Positions 22,229-34,170 of a stretch of DNA of 64,000 nt are shown here, piece after piece. Source of the stretch: Notospermus geniculatus. Taxonomy: Eukaryota; Nemertea; Pilidiophora; Heteronemertea; Lineidae. A program made the translations under genes and the position numbers. The notes below the pieces were generated by a model. That model worked only from the letters and a program-made list of their open reading frames with translations. It ran no database searches and was not told the origin of the DNA. Location: assembly GCA_002633025.1 (NCBI GenBank), contig NMRB01000589.1:35639-99638 (forward strand). Direction: 5' to 3'. Numbering within the stretch: the stretch's first letter is position 1; each line of letters starts with the position of its first letter.

Positions 22229-22992
22229 CTCACACAAAGGACCCCTTTAAGACACAAGACTGTCAACTGTGGATTTGATCACTAAATGCTGAAGGGCAGG
22301 ACAGGACATGATAGGGCAGAACCGCAGATTTCAAGAACACCAAATTTTATCAGACAGCAACAAAACCAACATTACGATTTTCTGAGTCATGATACAAGAA
22401 ATATCAGACCCAGACTCCACTGACACCAACAAAGGAAATTAACACTTATTGACTAAGTGACTATAATATCCTTCTTTTGTTTCGCAACCATTACACGTTT
22501 GTTCCAGTGAAACAATTATCGTCAACTTATGCTGCGGATAACGTCAATGGTTAATCGTGGCGAAGAGATATGCTACTAGAAGTGACAACAGTTGGCTATA
22601 TTGAGTTTTTCCTTCACTGCAATCTATCGATGATTTTGCGTGCCGCGTTTATGCTGTCATTGTTGCGAAGTGTTAGTCATTGATTGTGGAATTCCCGAAG
22701 CACAAATCNTGAGAATTTGCATCAAGCTTTTTGGAACGCCACACCAATCTGGTTGTAATTAGATTTAATTCTACTCTGAGAATTTTTTAATCTGCAATCC
22801 TTTCATTAATCAAGTTGCCAACTTCTGTCACCAATATACCTTTTTTCTTTGTAATGGAAGGATGCTAGCGTTAGTTCTACGATACTTGTCAAAAAGTTAC
22901 TGTTCGTTCTCACCATTGGCGTACCGGGCATATTCTTTCTGAGATCTGTAGGCCTACCACCCTTCATTGGTAAATAGTAATATCTCCACCAG

Positions 22993-23240
22993 TATAGACC
23001 GTTCTCAAATTGATGTAAACGACAAAGATCTGTGCACTTCCACCGAAATCTCAACCATAACCTCAGTCTGAACCTGAACGACGTGACAAAGACAACCCCA
23101 CGACAGTGACTTTGAAGACGTTGCACCAGGGTCAACCATTGCTAAATCATAGACTGCGTCACATCACCGGGTTTCAGATCGAGGTACTGGTTGAGATTTC
23201 GGCGGAAGGGCACAGATCTGCAAATTTGAGAATCGTCTAT
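22993..23240. mobile_element. MITE family F1, copy 3
   Basis: Ends TATAGACCGTTCTCAAATTG and AATTTGAGAATCGTCTAT. Internal blocks match copies at 3564 and 35880. Copies of the sequence GATCTGTAGGCCTAC lie on both sides (22943, 23260), so this MITE lies between duplicated flanks. Confidence 0.85.
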
Positions 23241-23298
23241 TGGCCACCTTCTAATTCTCAGATCTGTAGGCCTACTACCCCCCACTGGTAAATGGTAA

Positions 23299-23674
23299 TA
23301 CCATAGAGTCGGTTCTATAACATCAATGCATTATATGCCGAAGTCCCGCCCCAGTTTACTATGTCTGAGCCCGGTTTCCCGCCTGCATTGATTGACCAAT
23401 GGCGCACAGGAGAAGGCCTGGTCAGTTTCTTGCAAATAAGACATGAGGTGGTGGGATATCACTAGGCCTATGTTGTCAGTCAAATGCCGCCGTATACATG
23501 GTGAAATGGATCTGCATTCCATGAAACCACAATTCGTAATACCGCCTAGTACTGACGGCCTATTCAAATCCCCGTCACGAATGTCAGTCTTGACCAACAT
23601 GTGACCAGTACGTAGTAAAATGGGCGTTGCTAATCTTGAATTTTGGATTGATGTTATAGAACCGACTCTACGGT
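23299..23674. mobile_element. TA-flanked 372-bp MITE with empty-site paralogue
   Basis: Element 23301-23672 has TIRs of about 29 bp beginning CCATAGAGTCGGTTCTATAA and ending with the mirrored TATAGAACCGACTCTACGG. TA flanks both sides. The nearby unoccupied copy reads GTAATATCTCCACCAGTA at 22978-22994, and the filled copy reads GTAATA before and TATCTCCACCAGTA after, proving the TA duplication. Confidence 0.95.
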
Positions 23675-24921
23675 ATCTCCACCAGTACACTGCTTCACAT
23701 CAAAAATATTTATAAATATTTATAGCTTTTATTTATACTTTGGCACCAGATGTTATGAAGGGTAACATCGCCACCAAAGAAGAAGACTGTACCGACAGCA
23801 GTACAAAGCTTCCCAGTGTAACAGACTGACACACAGACAAACGGACACACAGACACCACCTCTCCAGTTTACCCCATTCTACAAGCTGGCATCACCAGCT
23901 CAGATAAAATACAGAACTTTGTTCAAAGCTACCTTCACAACATATCACTGGTTACGTGACAATGAATCGTCAGCGTGTTCAGACAACCCAAGGCCACCAG
24001 ACAAAGCCCGTCTTTGTCGGGAAGGACGTGATAGAAAAAAAGAAGCGACAAAAAACAAAGATATTTTCCTCTTTGTTACCAAACTCTAAAAGATACCTTA
24101 AACATGTTGAACGAAGGATACATATGGAACATAATCCCCTTGGCAAACTGACAAAGGATGTTTTTTTGTAGCCTGAAGCAGGAGGCTGGGTGATTTCCGA
24201 TCGTTAGAGAGACTGGAACACATGTTGATTCCTTTTTGTGTGAGGGTAAAAAACCAATACAACAGTCGTTCATTGTCCATTGCTTTGTCCGTGAGAAGAC
24301 AGCGCATCTCACCCTGGGTGTTGCTTTGATTGTATGGCCTGTTGTGACAGGCTACAGGTTTTTGTTCTTGCCACGAGGTTTCCATTATTTTTATTATTGC
24401 TGACAATACGGCAGATCAAATGTCAAATGACGTGACATTTCATCAACAAAATCTTGCAAAAACTACACAGCAAGAAAAGGAACCTGAACCTGATGTAGAG
24501 GAAACAGGCCTGTAGTCAGATCCAGCTGTATCCAGGGACGATGCCTGCCGCTTATGCCCCCATCACACTGAGCTAGTCCTCAGTACCTTCTTGAAAATGT
24601 TGCTGAATGGGCTCAAAGTGTGTGCGAATGTAGTGGACATAGTGGCAACTTTTTACAGTCTTTACGAACTTCATGGCTGGGGTCGGACGGGAAGGGTGCT
24701 CCAGCACTTCGAGGCATTATGTCACCAACATTAGTACAAGTTCTAGCCCGTTTTACGATTTTTTAGGACAGGACAGGATGTTTTGAGCACTACTTTAGTG
24801 TGACAGTACCTTTAGGACAATCCGGCAACGACCAGGTTCTACCCGAGATCTTTGCCATGTTCTTGATTTCATTACTTGAGGACAAGCTGGATTGTCTTTG
24901 GTTCCTTCCTTCACAATTGAG
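23675..24921. other. transposon-poor stretch, no gene recognised
   Basis: No window-wide repeat seen for about 1.2 kb. The ORF at 23956-24171 (71 codons, basic: KKKRQKTKIFSSLLP) has no recognised domain. Confidence 0.45.
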
Positions 24922-25140
24922 CCAGAGCATTTATTATTGGGACTGGTAAGTACGGAAGAGGCCATCTCAAGCTACTCATGTTACTCACTTGGATGGGGTC
25001 TTTTACTTGCCCTTGTAAAGGAACAAGTTACAAGGCACCACGGCTTACTGTCCCATGCGACGGACTGAAGAGCCAGGGATAGTGTCCCATATGGCCCGGG
25101 CTGGATTCGAACCCAAGACCTGCCGCTTGCTACGTGGACG
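24922..25140 (-). mobile_element. SINE-A
   Basis: Body from GGGACTGGTAAGTACGGAAG, B box GGATTCGAACCC on plus, head eroded at GGACGTGAACCCCCAGGC. Confidence 0.85.
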
Positions 25141-25141
25141 T

Positions 25142-25306
25142 GAACCCCCAGGCTTGTCCTTGCAAAGGCACAAGGCACCAAAGCTTATTACAGTCCTATG
25201 CAGTGGGCTGGAGAGAAGGGGACGATTAATCCCACATGGCCCAGGCAGGATTCAAACCGGACCTGCTGCTTGCTAAGTGGATAACCACTAAGGCTTTCGA
25301 AGCTCC
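25142..25306 (-). mobile_element. SINE-A, partial, adjacent duplicate
   Basis: Restarts within the body (GCTTGTCCTTGCAAAGGCAC) and ends in a head variant (GGATTCAAACCGGACCTGC, GGATAACCACTAAGGC). This is the same head-to-body tandem layout as at 53578. Confidence 0.8.
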
Positions 25307-25768
25307 TCCCTCAGATCCGATGATCAAAGGTATGGATGACTTCCCATTTCTTCTCTGCTGCATGAAATTTGCGTCAAGTCGTCACGTCGAAATCTCCAGG
25401 ACAATGATCTCGCACCCGCAGCAGGCCATCCACCACCCGATCACCACTTACTACACATCGGAAACAATCCTCGTAGAGATTTTTTCCCACGTCTGGTTCA
25501 TCTGGTCGATTTCCTGAGCTCCTTAATGTAAATGACCCAGTAATCAGTGCCACTTGCCAAAGCCTTATCAGGATATTACTTGTAATAAATCAATGCATGG
25601 GTACAGATCAGTTGACGCTAATGAGCTTTTGGCTGCCAAAATTTTTTTCGAAGGTTATCATCCACTATTGACATTTTTTCTTAAGATATTAGCATTGATG
25701 CTTGGCGCAGATGTTTAGATTAAGCGGTGTATGTGTGTGCATGTGATTGCTCACTTGGTAGCAAATGG

Positions 25769-25997
25769 AGCCCTGATAGCCGAGTGGTCATCACGTCCGC
25801 TTTGCAAGTGGCAGGTCCCGGGTTTGAATCCAGCCTGGGCCATTTTGTGTTTAATCATCCCTTGCTCTTCATGTCCATCACATGGGACAGTAAGACGCGG
25901 TGCCTTGTACCTTGTGCCTTTGCAAGGGCAAGTAAAAGACCCCATCCAAGTGAGGAACATGAGTAGCTTGAGATGGCCGCTTCCATACTTACCAAAG
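25769..25997 (+). mobile_element. SINE-A, plus orientation
   Basis: Head GAGCCCTGATAGCCGAGTGG with GGGTTTGAATCC as B box, full body to CTTCCATACTTACCA. The tail is missing. Confidence 0.9.
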
Positions 25998-26252
25998 GGA
26001 GACATTTAAGAACCTTTTTTGGCAACTGGGAAAGCAACTGTAATTATCTCATTCCAACCCCCTCATGGACCATCATTGGAAAAGAGCAAAGGAGACATTA
26101 GTCAGACCTTTTTTTCCTTAGATATGTAGAGGGACTGTTATGATTAATATATTACCCCTGGCCATGGACCATCATGACCAGGAGAGCTTAGGGTGGAAAC
26201 CTTTTTTTCAATCTTTTTATTTGGAAGCCTTGTGAGAATTTTCCCAGTGTAT

Positions 26253-26534
26253 TGGATCAGATTTTTCCGTCATGACCGAAGCCAAAGCATCATTTGCCCT
26301 GGTAAAGTATGGAAGAGGCCATCTCAAGCTACTCATGTTCCTCACTTGGATGGAGTCTTTTACTTGCCCTTGCAAAGGCACAAGGTACAAGGTACCATGG
26401 CTTGCGATGGATGTGAAGAGCCACGGATGATTAATCCAATATGGCCCGGGATTCGAACCTGGGACCTGTCGCTTGCTAAGCGGACATGATAACCACTTGG
26501 CGTTGACGTGACAACACCAGGCTATCAAGTCTCT
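26253..26534 (-). mobile_element. SINE-A with small head duplication
   Basis: Tail region TTGGATCAGATTTTTCCGTC, body, head with GATAACCACTTGGC then an extra GTTGACGTGACAACACCAGG before GCTATCAAGTCTC. Confidence 0.85.
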
Positions 26535-26859
26535 TCAACCCAATGGTTGGCTCCTTTCCCAGTGTGATCTTTAGTCCTTGAAAGTCTAAACTAATCTCAC
26601 CTCATTTTACCTCCTAAGAAAAAATGTAACATTCTCATCAGTAGCATAACAATTCGAAAGTATTTCATGACTTTCTAATGGTTAACAAATCCACATAAAA
26701 CATTCATAACAAATTTGTACAGAATGTTGGTTCAGTGCATTTAATAGTCCAAAGCTACATGGTTTATTATGTTCATACGCAAACAGCTAATGGTAAATTT
26801 CTATTGCTGTTATGAATCCCAAATGTACATTGCAACAATTAAGGAATCATTAAGAATAG

Positions 26860-27108
26860 NNNNNNNNNNNNNNNNNNNNNNNNNNNNNNNNNNNNNNNNN
26901 NNNNNNNNNNNNNNNNNNNNNNNNNNNNNNNNNNNNNNNNNNNNNNNNNNNNNNNNNNNNNNNNNNNNNNNNNNNNNNNNNNNNNNNNNNNNNNNNNNNN
27001 NNNNNNNNNNNNNNNNNNNNNNNNNNNNNNNNNNNNNNNNNNNNNNNNNNNNNNNNNNNNNNNNNNNNNNNNNNNNNNNNNNNNNNNNNNNNNNNNNNNN
27101 NNNNNNNN
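26860..27108. other. assembly gap (N run)
   Basis: 249 ambiguous bases, followed directly by a run of about 27 G, the probable cause of the break. Confidence 0.99.
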
Positions 27109-27170
27109 GGGGGGGGGGGGGGGGGGGGGGGGGGGTCATGGCCCCCAACCCCCCTCTGGATCCGCACCTG
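27109..27170. mobile_element. CAGGGGCGGATCC MITE, right end (truncated by gap)
   Basis: A poly-G tract, then CCCCCCTCTGGATCCGCACC and TG matches the right terminus of the 5-bp-TSD family. The left end is in the gap. Confidence 0.65.
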
Positions 27171-27867
27171 AGAAATCACAATGTACAGCAGCACTCCACA
27201 AGTGTGCACACACCTTTAGGTATGATTTCCAATGAAGGACAAGTATGAGCAAAGTCGTCTCCAAATTTTCGCAAATTTTCGACCCCAACCGGACAATAGG
27301 AGGCCAAAGGTCCAGTATTAACCCTTTGATTAGCACCATAACGACAGACCCAAAAGTAGCATAAGGATAACTGAGAGATATATAGATAAAACCATATCTT
27401 TGATCATGTCGGTTTATCCCTCTGAATCCAATAACGACAACAAGTCAGTCTTTCTCAATTACCAAAGTCCTATCATTATTGGACAAATCATCGAATCTGC
27501 TCGCTTTGTAGTTACTAATACAACACGCGGCCTTTGAGCGAAATAATTCCTCAGTATCTGCTAGGACTACAACCGGATCTAATTCATATCATTCGGGATA
27601 GCAGCTTATAGTACGGGGTAAATGCTGTTTGCGGGCGGGATAGGGATTAGGGAAATAAGGTAAATGATGTTAGAGGTGTTTGGGGGAGGGGATGATAGGA
27701 TACACGAAGCATTAATCTTCGGTAATGTTTTCCCCGTTTGTTTTCGGGCGATAGTGAAGGGATTTGTGGCGGGGTCATGTAGGGGGTGAGGGTAAGGTGT
27801 GATGATGTGGTCGAGGACAAACCAGTGTAGTTCTTCAAAGTGCAGACCTAAAGAACAACCTAAAATG
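27171..27867. other. no gene recognised
   Basis: Partly purine-rich (GGGATAGGGATTAGGG near 27640). No domain or repeat identified. Confidence 0.4.
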
Positions 27868-28064
27868 GGCAGCTATCACAAGTGATCTGATCGCCACCAA
27901 GGAATATCGGCTGTTGATGCCAGGTGTGCGCTGGACAGTGGTCCTTGGATTCTTCTTGTTAGTGACGATCACCCAATACCAAACAGTACCAAAACCGATA
28001 TCGCCTAGTCTGCGGTGGCTGGTGAGAAGATCAGTGGCGATCAGATCACTTTCGATATCGCCTG
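27868..28064. mobile_element. GATCTGATCGCCACC inverted-repeat element, copy A
   Basis: Left GCTATCACAAGTGATCTGAT then CGCCACC is mirrored by GTGGCGATCAGATCACTTTC then GATATCGCC. Related to 50416-50570 and 10668-10862. Confidence 0.7.
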
Positions 28065-28913
28065 ATGAGCTGACTGGCTTTAGCTGCTCCATCATATTGT
28101 TAGCAGACCTACTGGTGGTACAGTCGGCACTCGGCCCTCTCTTCCATAGGCCTGCAATAATCGCCACCACCATGGCGAGATTTTCAATCAATTTTTCTGT
28201 TGATGATCAGTAACAACCCAAATGCCTTAATTAAGCCCATAGGCCCTGAAACTGATTTTCGAAAAAATGTTATGAAAAATTTGACCACGTGCAGTGGGCA
28301 GACACCAGGGAAAACACTTGAAAGTCCTTTCATGGAGAATAAATGCATTGGCCGTCTGGTGGTAAAAAGTTGATCCTCTACTCAAGAGCAGGAAGAATAT
28401 GGTCGACTGGAAGAACAGCCTTCATCTACTCTATAGTAGATTCAGCAGTACAAGGCACAGCTATTTCTTCAATTGACCATATTCCCACTGCTCACCAATA
28501 GAGATACGCCCTTTCATCACGAGAGTGAAGTGCTATACATCCCCCAAAAAACAATGAACATGGTACGGCCAGACTATCATAGTCAACACGAGTAGAAAAT
28601 GATAGTCAGAAAGTGGTGCGAACAACAAAGGGAAACACTCATGTCCACTTCATCGAGTCAAGTGTTTGCTGAACATCGAGCTAAGAAGTTAAAAGATATG
28701 GGTGAAGTGACGATGTTATTGTCTACAATTTCTCAGGTTGCAGAGGCGGTTACTCAGCCATGAAGGAGATGGAGTGACTGACTAGTTGATACTGAGGGGG
28801 AAGATGGGATTGTTCTCAACTATAGACCCAGCCGCATATGGTTTCAGCAGTATTGGGATATTCCATTCTGCTTCGGGCAACACACTTTACAAGGAATGTA
28901 TCAGATGACTTAT
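28065..28913. other. no gene recognised; weak inverted repeat at 28385-28500
   Basis: AGAGCAGGAAGAATATGGTC at about 28385 pairs with GACCATATTCCCACTGCTC at 28477. Otherwise no structure. Confidence 0.45.
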
Positions 28914-29250
28914 GCCTAGCGTACATCACACTTGCGACTGGAGACAACTAGTCGCCAGGGCTACTGGCGACTGGGAGGTTCTAGCTGGAACTGGAGGCAG
29001 TTGATCAGTCGCCAGAAATGGTCGATGTACGCACCCTTGCAACTCGCTGGAACTGCGATTTTGCCAGTCGCCGCGTGTTCCACATGTTCAACTTTCTAGC
29101 GACCAGTTGTATACCCAGTTTCGTTCAGTCGCTGCAATGTGCACGGGCTTGCGACTGATCAGTGCCAGTTTTCTCAATGAAACCTAGTCTTGTTGCGTCT
29201 CAGCACCCTGGATGTTACCTGAGTTGCTGCCAGTCGCAAGTGCGATGTTG
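28914..29250. mobile_element. GCCTAGCGTACATCACACTT MITE, copy 2
   Basis: Left GTACATCACACTTGCGACTG is mirrored by CCAGTCGCAAGTGCGATGT at 29230. Full-length match to 9749-10081. The interior is rich in GCGACTGG words. Confidence 0.85.
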
Positions 29251-29786
29251 TGAGTCAGGACATGACGAATGATTGGATCCTCCTAGTTTTACTGAGTTTG
29301 CAGAATTTGCGATGTGCGCGCAGCGCGTACATCACCAGTTGCTTCCAGGGAGCAAGCTAAGAACCATTAATTGCCTCACGGTGACTTAACCTATCATCGC
29401 AACTAGGCCTACTCCATTGTAGCTCGATGGTACAAAAATCAGGGTAACCTTTGTCGGTCCGATAACCTGCTAATCTTTGGCATACTGTCAGCAGAGTCTG
29501 CCAACTTAGCCCCACAAATCACCAGGTAAAGTTCACCAGCAGCTCCGATGTTACAGCCAACCAAACTTCAGTTGGCTAACATTACATTCACAGAACCCGG
29601 AAATCAATTTTCTTTAATTCCCAACGGGATTGTTTTTCATGCTCTTTGTTACTTCAGCTGACAGAGGAACAGATGCACGGTACACATAAGTGGATTTTTT
29701 AAAAATTCCATTATTTTCATTTGTTTCTTTGCAAATTCTTTGGTATTTCTTATAGCTATAGCTGGTTGAAGAAGTCGTACCTTGTG

Positions 29787-29891
29787 TCATCCTCCACAGC
29801 AGGGTTTTAGCTTGTTCCTCTTCATCCACTCACATACTTTGTGTGCGAGTGTTTGAAGAGGAGCAAGACGAAACCCTGCTGTAGGAGGATG
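29787..29891. mobile_element. CATCCTCCACAGCAGGG MITE, copy 1
   Basis: Arms CATCCTCCACAGCAGGGTTT and AAACCCTGCTGTAGGAGGAT, plus inner GTTCCTCTTCA and TGAAGAGGAGC, form a hairpin of about 105 bp. Related copies at 32187 and 57355. Confidence 0.85.
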
Positions 29892-30164
29892 CTTGTGTTC
29901 AACTGAGTGAAATTACTCAAGTTCTTGACAGAGATTTGTTTTTGCATTGATGCGTATCTACAGGAAGTAGAATTTCTTTGTCTCACTTTCAACTGGTAAA
30001 GTCTATTCCCAGAAGCTTATTAGATGTTCCCCAAAGAGTTCGTCTACCTGGGATACCTTCAATTTACAGCTCTCCAAGCATGATGTTAATTTCTAAGAAA
30101 TTGCTGTGTAAAGTACTGAAGTAATAAAATAGTCCAAGGACCATGTGCTAAAGGAGGGGCCTAA

Positions 30165-30418
30165 GGAGCCCTGATAGTCTCGTGGTTATCGTGTCCGCTC
30201 AGCAAGCAGTAGGTCCTGTGTTTGAATCCAACCTAGGCCATATGGGATTAGTCACCCCTGGCTGTTCACATACATCACATGGGGGACAGTAAGCCATGGT
30301 GCCTTGTAAAATGTGTCTTTGCAAGGGCAAGTAAAAGACCCCATCCAAGTGAGGAACATGAGTAGCTTGAGATGGCCTCTTCCATACTCACCAGCTTTGG
30401 CTTTGGTCCTGATGGCAA
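30165..30418 (+). mobile_element. SINE-A, plus orientation
   Basis: Head GGAGCCCTGATAGTCTCGTG with GTGTTTGAATCC, full body, ending GGTCCTGATGGC. Confidence 0.9.
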
Positions 30419-30422
30419 ACTC

Positions 30423-30568
30423 TAAAGCTGCGTTTACCAGACATCCGGAATGCGGTATAGGGATGCGGAATCGCCGGCGGAACGATATGTTGTATACGAA
30501 AATGCATTGCATTTTCCGCTTCCACGTTCTGCAATCCGCTTTCCGCGTGTCAGCTAAACGTAGCTTAA
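30423..30568. mobile_element. TAA-flanked MITE (AGCTGCGTTTACCAGACA)
   Basis: Element 30426-30565: AGCTGCGTTTACCAGACA and mirrored TGTCAGCTAAACGTAGCT, with TAA on each side. A 3-bp TWA target suggests PIF/Harbinger. It lies immediately after a SINE-A. The interior uses the GCGGAA and TTCCGC words repeatedly. Confidence 0.75.
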
Positions 30569-31074
30569 TACAAGAGTACTGGAAGGCTTGCAATAACTGA
30601 TGAAATGGAAGCCTGTATTTTCAAAGCAGCAACAATTCTGCACAGATTACCCACGGCTTCTACAACCAGCAATCCTCGAACAGAGAGAGACCTACCACCC
30701 TGGGCTACAAGACTTTTCACCTCCAGATGAACTATTGTTGATTTCAATACGATCCTGAGAATGCCTGATTCCTTGTGGCAACAATGTTCCTTGACAATGG
30801 TCGATATAGCATCCTTTCCTTGGTTAGGAAATCGTTTGAGGGTTTCTTATGAGTCATAATTAGTTGTTCAAACAGAATGTCCTTGGTTTTATTGGAATCT
30901 GAAAACATGCTCTGAGCAAAAGTGCACCTCTGCTGTGCTTTTCTTGAGGGCTTTTACTGCATCAATAGGTCTAATCATCAGCCCATTGAAAGAGAGGACT
31001 TCAAGAAATATAGACTACTATACATGTATTTCAATTCGTCAAAAAGAGAAGAAAACTAAATCTATCATCAAGCT

Positions 31075-31640
31075 TTTTAGAAAAGAAGCAACTACTGATC
31101 ATCAGTTCATTACAATAAGAATGTTTCAGGAAAGACTATTTATCATCAGTTCATTACAATAAGAATCATCTTTCAAGAAAGACTATTTATCATCAGTTCA
31201 TTACAATAAGAAGCTTTCTAGAAAGACTATTTATCATCAGTTCATTGCAATAAGAAGCTTTCAAGACTATTTATCATCAGTTCATTACAATAAGAAGCTT
31301 TCTAGAAAGACTATCATCAGTTCATTACAATAAGAAGCTTTCAAGAAAGACTATTTATCATCAGTCAATTACAATACGACTTTCAAGAAAGATTATTTTC
31401 ATCAGTTTAAGAGCCTTTGAATATTTATCATCATTACAATAAGAGGCTTTCAAGAAAGACTAGTTATCATCAGTTCATTACAATAAGAGGCTCATCAGTT
31501 TATTACAATATTAAGAAGCTTTCAAGAAAGGCTATTTATTATCAGGTCATAAAATAGAATCTTTGAAGAAAACACTACCAATGCCCTACTAATCATTAGT
31601 TCATGTGAAATAGAAGCTTTTAAGAAAGATTACTCACCAC
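31075..31640. repeat. minisatellite, unit about 43 bp
   Basis: About a dozen imperfect units of ATCATCAGTTCATTACAATA then AGAAGCTTTCAAGAAAGACTATTT, with deletions and length variants. Degeneration increases to the right. Confidence 0.9.
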
Positions 31641-32186
31641 ACCAAAGAGGAAACAGCAGAAACATGAAAAAGATATCCTAGGACGAGACGATTTCACAAC
31701 CTTCTTGTGAAAAATTCACTGTCTTATCCAGGAGTGTGAATCTCTGTCTACTCTCTAATTGGTCATTATTCGTTACTCGAGAGAGTCGTTAACTGCCGCC
31801 TCCGTCACAGGAAATATTTTTGCACGTGTGAGGTATGTTATTTTTGTATTAATGAACTTAGCTGTTTCTTACAGGTAATGTCAAATGGGAACATATGGTG
31901 TCCTCTGTCATCAGACAATAACAATCAGCGGGTACTTTAAAGCCAGACACTATAGACAGATGGGTTATAATCGACGAGCCTAGTCTCGGCCACACAGCCG
32001 CTGTTTCGAATCTGGGAACCGTAGCAGTACTGTGTGGCACGCCTGTAGATGAGGTTGCACTATCTATTCGGCCGAACTGGGGAGTGAGTAGCGGTGCATA
32101 GTGTGCGGCTTTAACTGTCTAAAGATGCTGCTCCAGGTGAGAGCTTTCTTGTGCCAGTTGCCTCTCAATGGGAAATTCACCATTAT

Positions 32187-32294
32187 TTATCCTCCACGAG
32201 CAGGGGTTTTTACCTCGGTTCTCTTTATCCACTTACTCTTTGTGTTGGAGCATGTGGAGAGGAGCAAGACCAACGCCCTGCTGTGGGAGGATGC
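32187..32294. mobile_element. CATCCTCCACAGCAGGG MITE, copy 2
   Basis: TTATCCTCCACGAGCAGGGG and the mirrored CCCTGCTGTGGGAGGATGC, inner GGAGAGGAGCAAGACC. More diverged than copy 1. Confidence 0.75.
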
Positions 32295-32313
32295 CGTTAG
32301 TTGCTTACAACTA

Positions 32314-32420
32314 ATGACATTATGTTGCCCATTGAGAGCCAACTTATGTTATGAAAGTTTTCTTTCACAGGATGGCTCTCAATGGGCTTTCATTGGCTCT
32401 GGGCAACTTTATGTCACTGG
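32314..32420. repeat. inverted repeat
   Basis: ATTATGTTGCCCATTGAGAG then CCA pairs with TGGCTCTCAATGGGC, and GGGCAACTTTATGTCACT closes it. Hairpin-forming, possibly another short MITE. Confidence 0.65.
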
Positions 32421-32435
32421 TCTTAGTGTAAATCG

Positions 32436-33039
32436 TATAGATGAGATCAAATTAGGTCGTCGTTTATGACGTCATGGCGATTTCTTGGCAACCCGCACAT
32501 GCGCAGTAGCCATTTTCCTTGACAACGCGGAGGCTGGTGTGTTTACATTGGTTTCAACGAAGGATTCCGGCAATCGGCAGCATTTTTGGTGGTTCTCTTC
32601 GACATTTCTGCAGGGGAGCCCTTAATTACACTGTGAACGGGTCTGGTAACAGTTGAGGAACGGAAAAATCACTGGTTTCCCCGCTGGTTTCCCAAAGTTT
32701 GAACGAAGAATGGGGTGAATTCGCGATCGACCGGCCACGTGCATCGCCATTTTTGTCCATTCGGAGACCAAACCTGGGCGAATTTTTCTGCAAATCTCAC
32801 CCGATTTTCATGATGGTAACGATTTTCAGGAGCACCAGGTGATTACCTCGAGGACCCACACACTTATAAACACAAAAAAAAGCCCACAGAAAACGGCAAA
32901 ATGTGCGACCCACCGGCAAATCCTTCGTTGAAAGCCATTAAAACATCGACTTCCGGCTTGGACCAAGGAAAACGGCAAAATGCACATGCGCGAATTATCC
33001 ATGGCAATGACCTAATTACGAAGTTTGATCTCATCTATA
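32436..33039. mobile_element. TA-flanked 600-bp element with long imperfect TIRs
   Basis: Element 32438-33037: TAGATGAGATCAAA is mirrored by TTTGATCTCATCTA, and the arms continue for about 140 bp (GCACATGCGC, TTTCCTTG, TTTCAACGAAGGATT). TA at both ends. The 85-codon ORF across the right arm is not recognisable. Confidence 0.85.
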
Positions 33040-33552
33040 GAGGGGAACAAGCAATGGTGAATTGTCCGTTGAGCCAACTCGCACAAGAAAATCCTCACAA
33101 GGAATACAATTTCTTGAGCTGGCCAAAGAGTCCTGTCACTTTAACTGGTCTCATTTAGATTCAAGGTTGGATTCTATATCAACTAGCCAGGAAACCTAAT
33201 CTGAATGAACTGACCTATGATAGGAAAGAAATCTGGTGAATTTGACCCTAGTCATTAAAACCTTCATTGATTAACAATATCAACACCTGCCTTGACATTA
33301 AATGCACACACCCATTAAGTGCATTGCGGGCTGTTCAAACAATTGAACTCCGCCATGGAGCACTTCACCTCATTAAAATTGTCGCCAGCAGGAATGCCAA
33401 GACATGCCGAGAAATGATCTTTTTACAATGAATTTGATCTGTTGTCACATGTGGGGGATTATCGTGACTTTTAACACTCACCAACCACATCCAGGTTATT
33501 ACTGTTGTTTTCTGAGAAAATTCTCACCACACAGAGCATCTCAGAAATCAAT

Positions 33553-34170
33553 TGCACAAAGTTTCGGTTTTGGCCACCGAAACTTTGTGTTTAAGGTCAT
33601 CTGTTTCAAGTCAGTACCCAGTGGTTACGGACCCTCTTTGCTAACAGATGCCGATATGATGACGAACGATGATCACTCTCCAGTTGTGTCTCAGGGGTTC
33701 CTTTTGCGGTTTTCAGTGCTTCGGTTTTGGTCTCCGAAACTTGGTGCCTACGGTCATCTGACCTGGGGGTACAAAATTTCAAGTCCGTAGCCCCAGCGGT
33801 TGTGAAACCTGCTCTGCTAACAGATGCCGATGACGATGGATGACGACGACAACGGACTGCACTACGGTAAGTGCTCACCAGGTGAGCTAAAAGTCTTTAT
33901 AGTTCGTTGTCCAGCTGTGTCTGGGGTTCCTTTGGCAGTTTTCCAGGCTTTTGTTTTGGCGCACGAAACTTGGTTTCTAAGTTCATCCGACCCAGGGGTG
34001 CATATGTACAAAGCTTTAAATCAGTAGCACCAACAGTTACGAAACATGCCAACCGACCCCAATGATGACGACGGACAATGCACCACAGCAAGAGCTCACC
34101 AGGTGAGCTAAAAATCTTCATAGTTCACCATCGAGCTGCGTTGCTGGTCCTTTAGCAGCTTTCTCAGTCC
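33553..34170 (+). repeat. tandem copies of the GACGACGG-containing repeat
   Basis: Three related segments (33553-33668 partial, 33712-33896, 33898-34113) plus a starting fourth. Each has GGTTTTGG, GAAACTTGG, GGTCATCTGACC-like, GCGGTTGTGAAACC-like, a GATGACGACGACAACGG-like tract and TCACCAGGTGAGCTAAAA. The junction word CCAGCTGTGTCTGGGGTTCC links successive units, so the array grew by unit duplication. Confidence 0.85.

Noticed and set aside
27109-27135. G-quadruplex regulatory element
   Set aside because: A pure G run at the edge of a gap next to a MITE whose other copies also carry poly-G; sequencing or assembly error is as likely.
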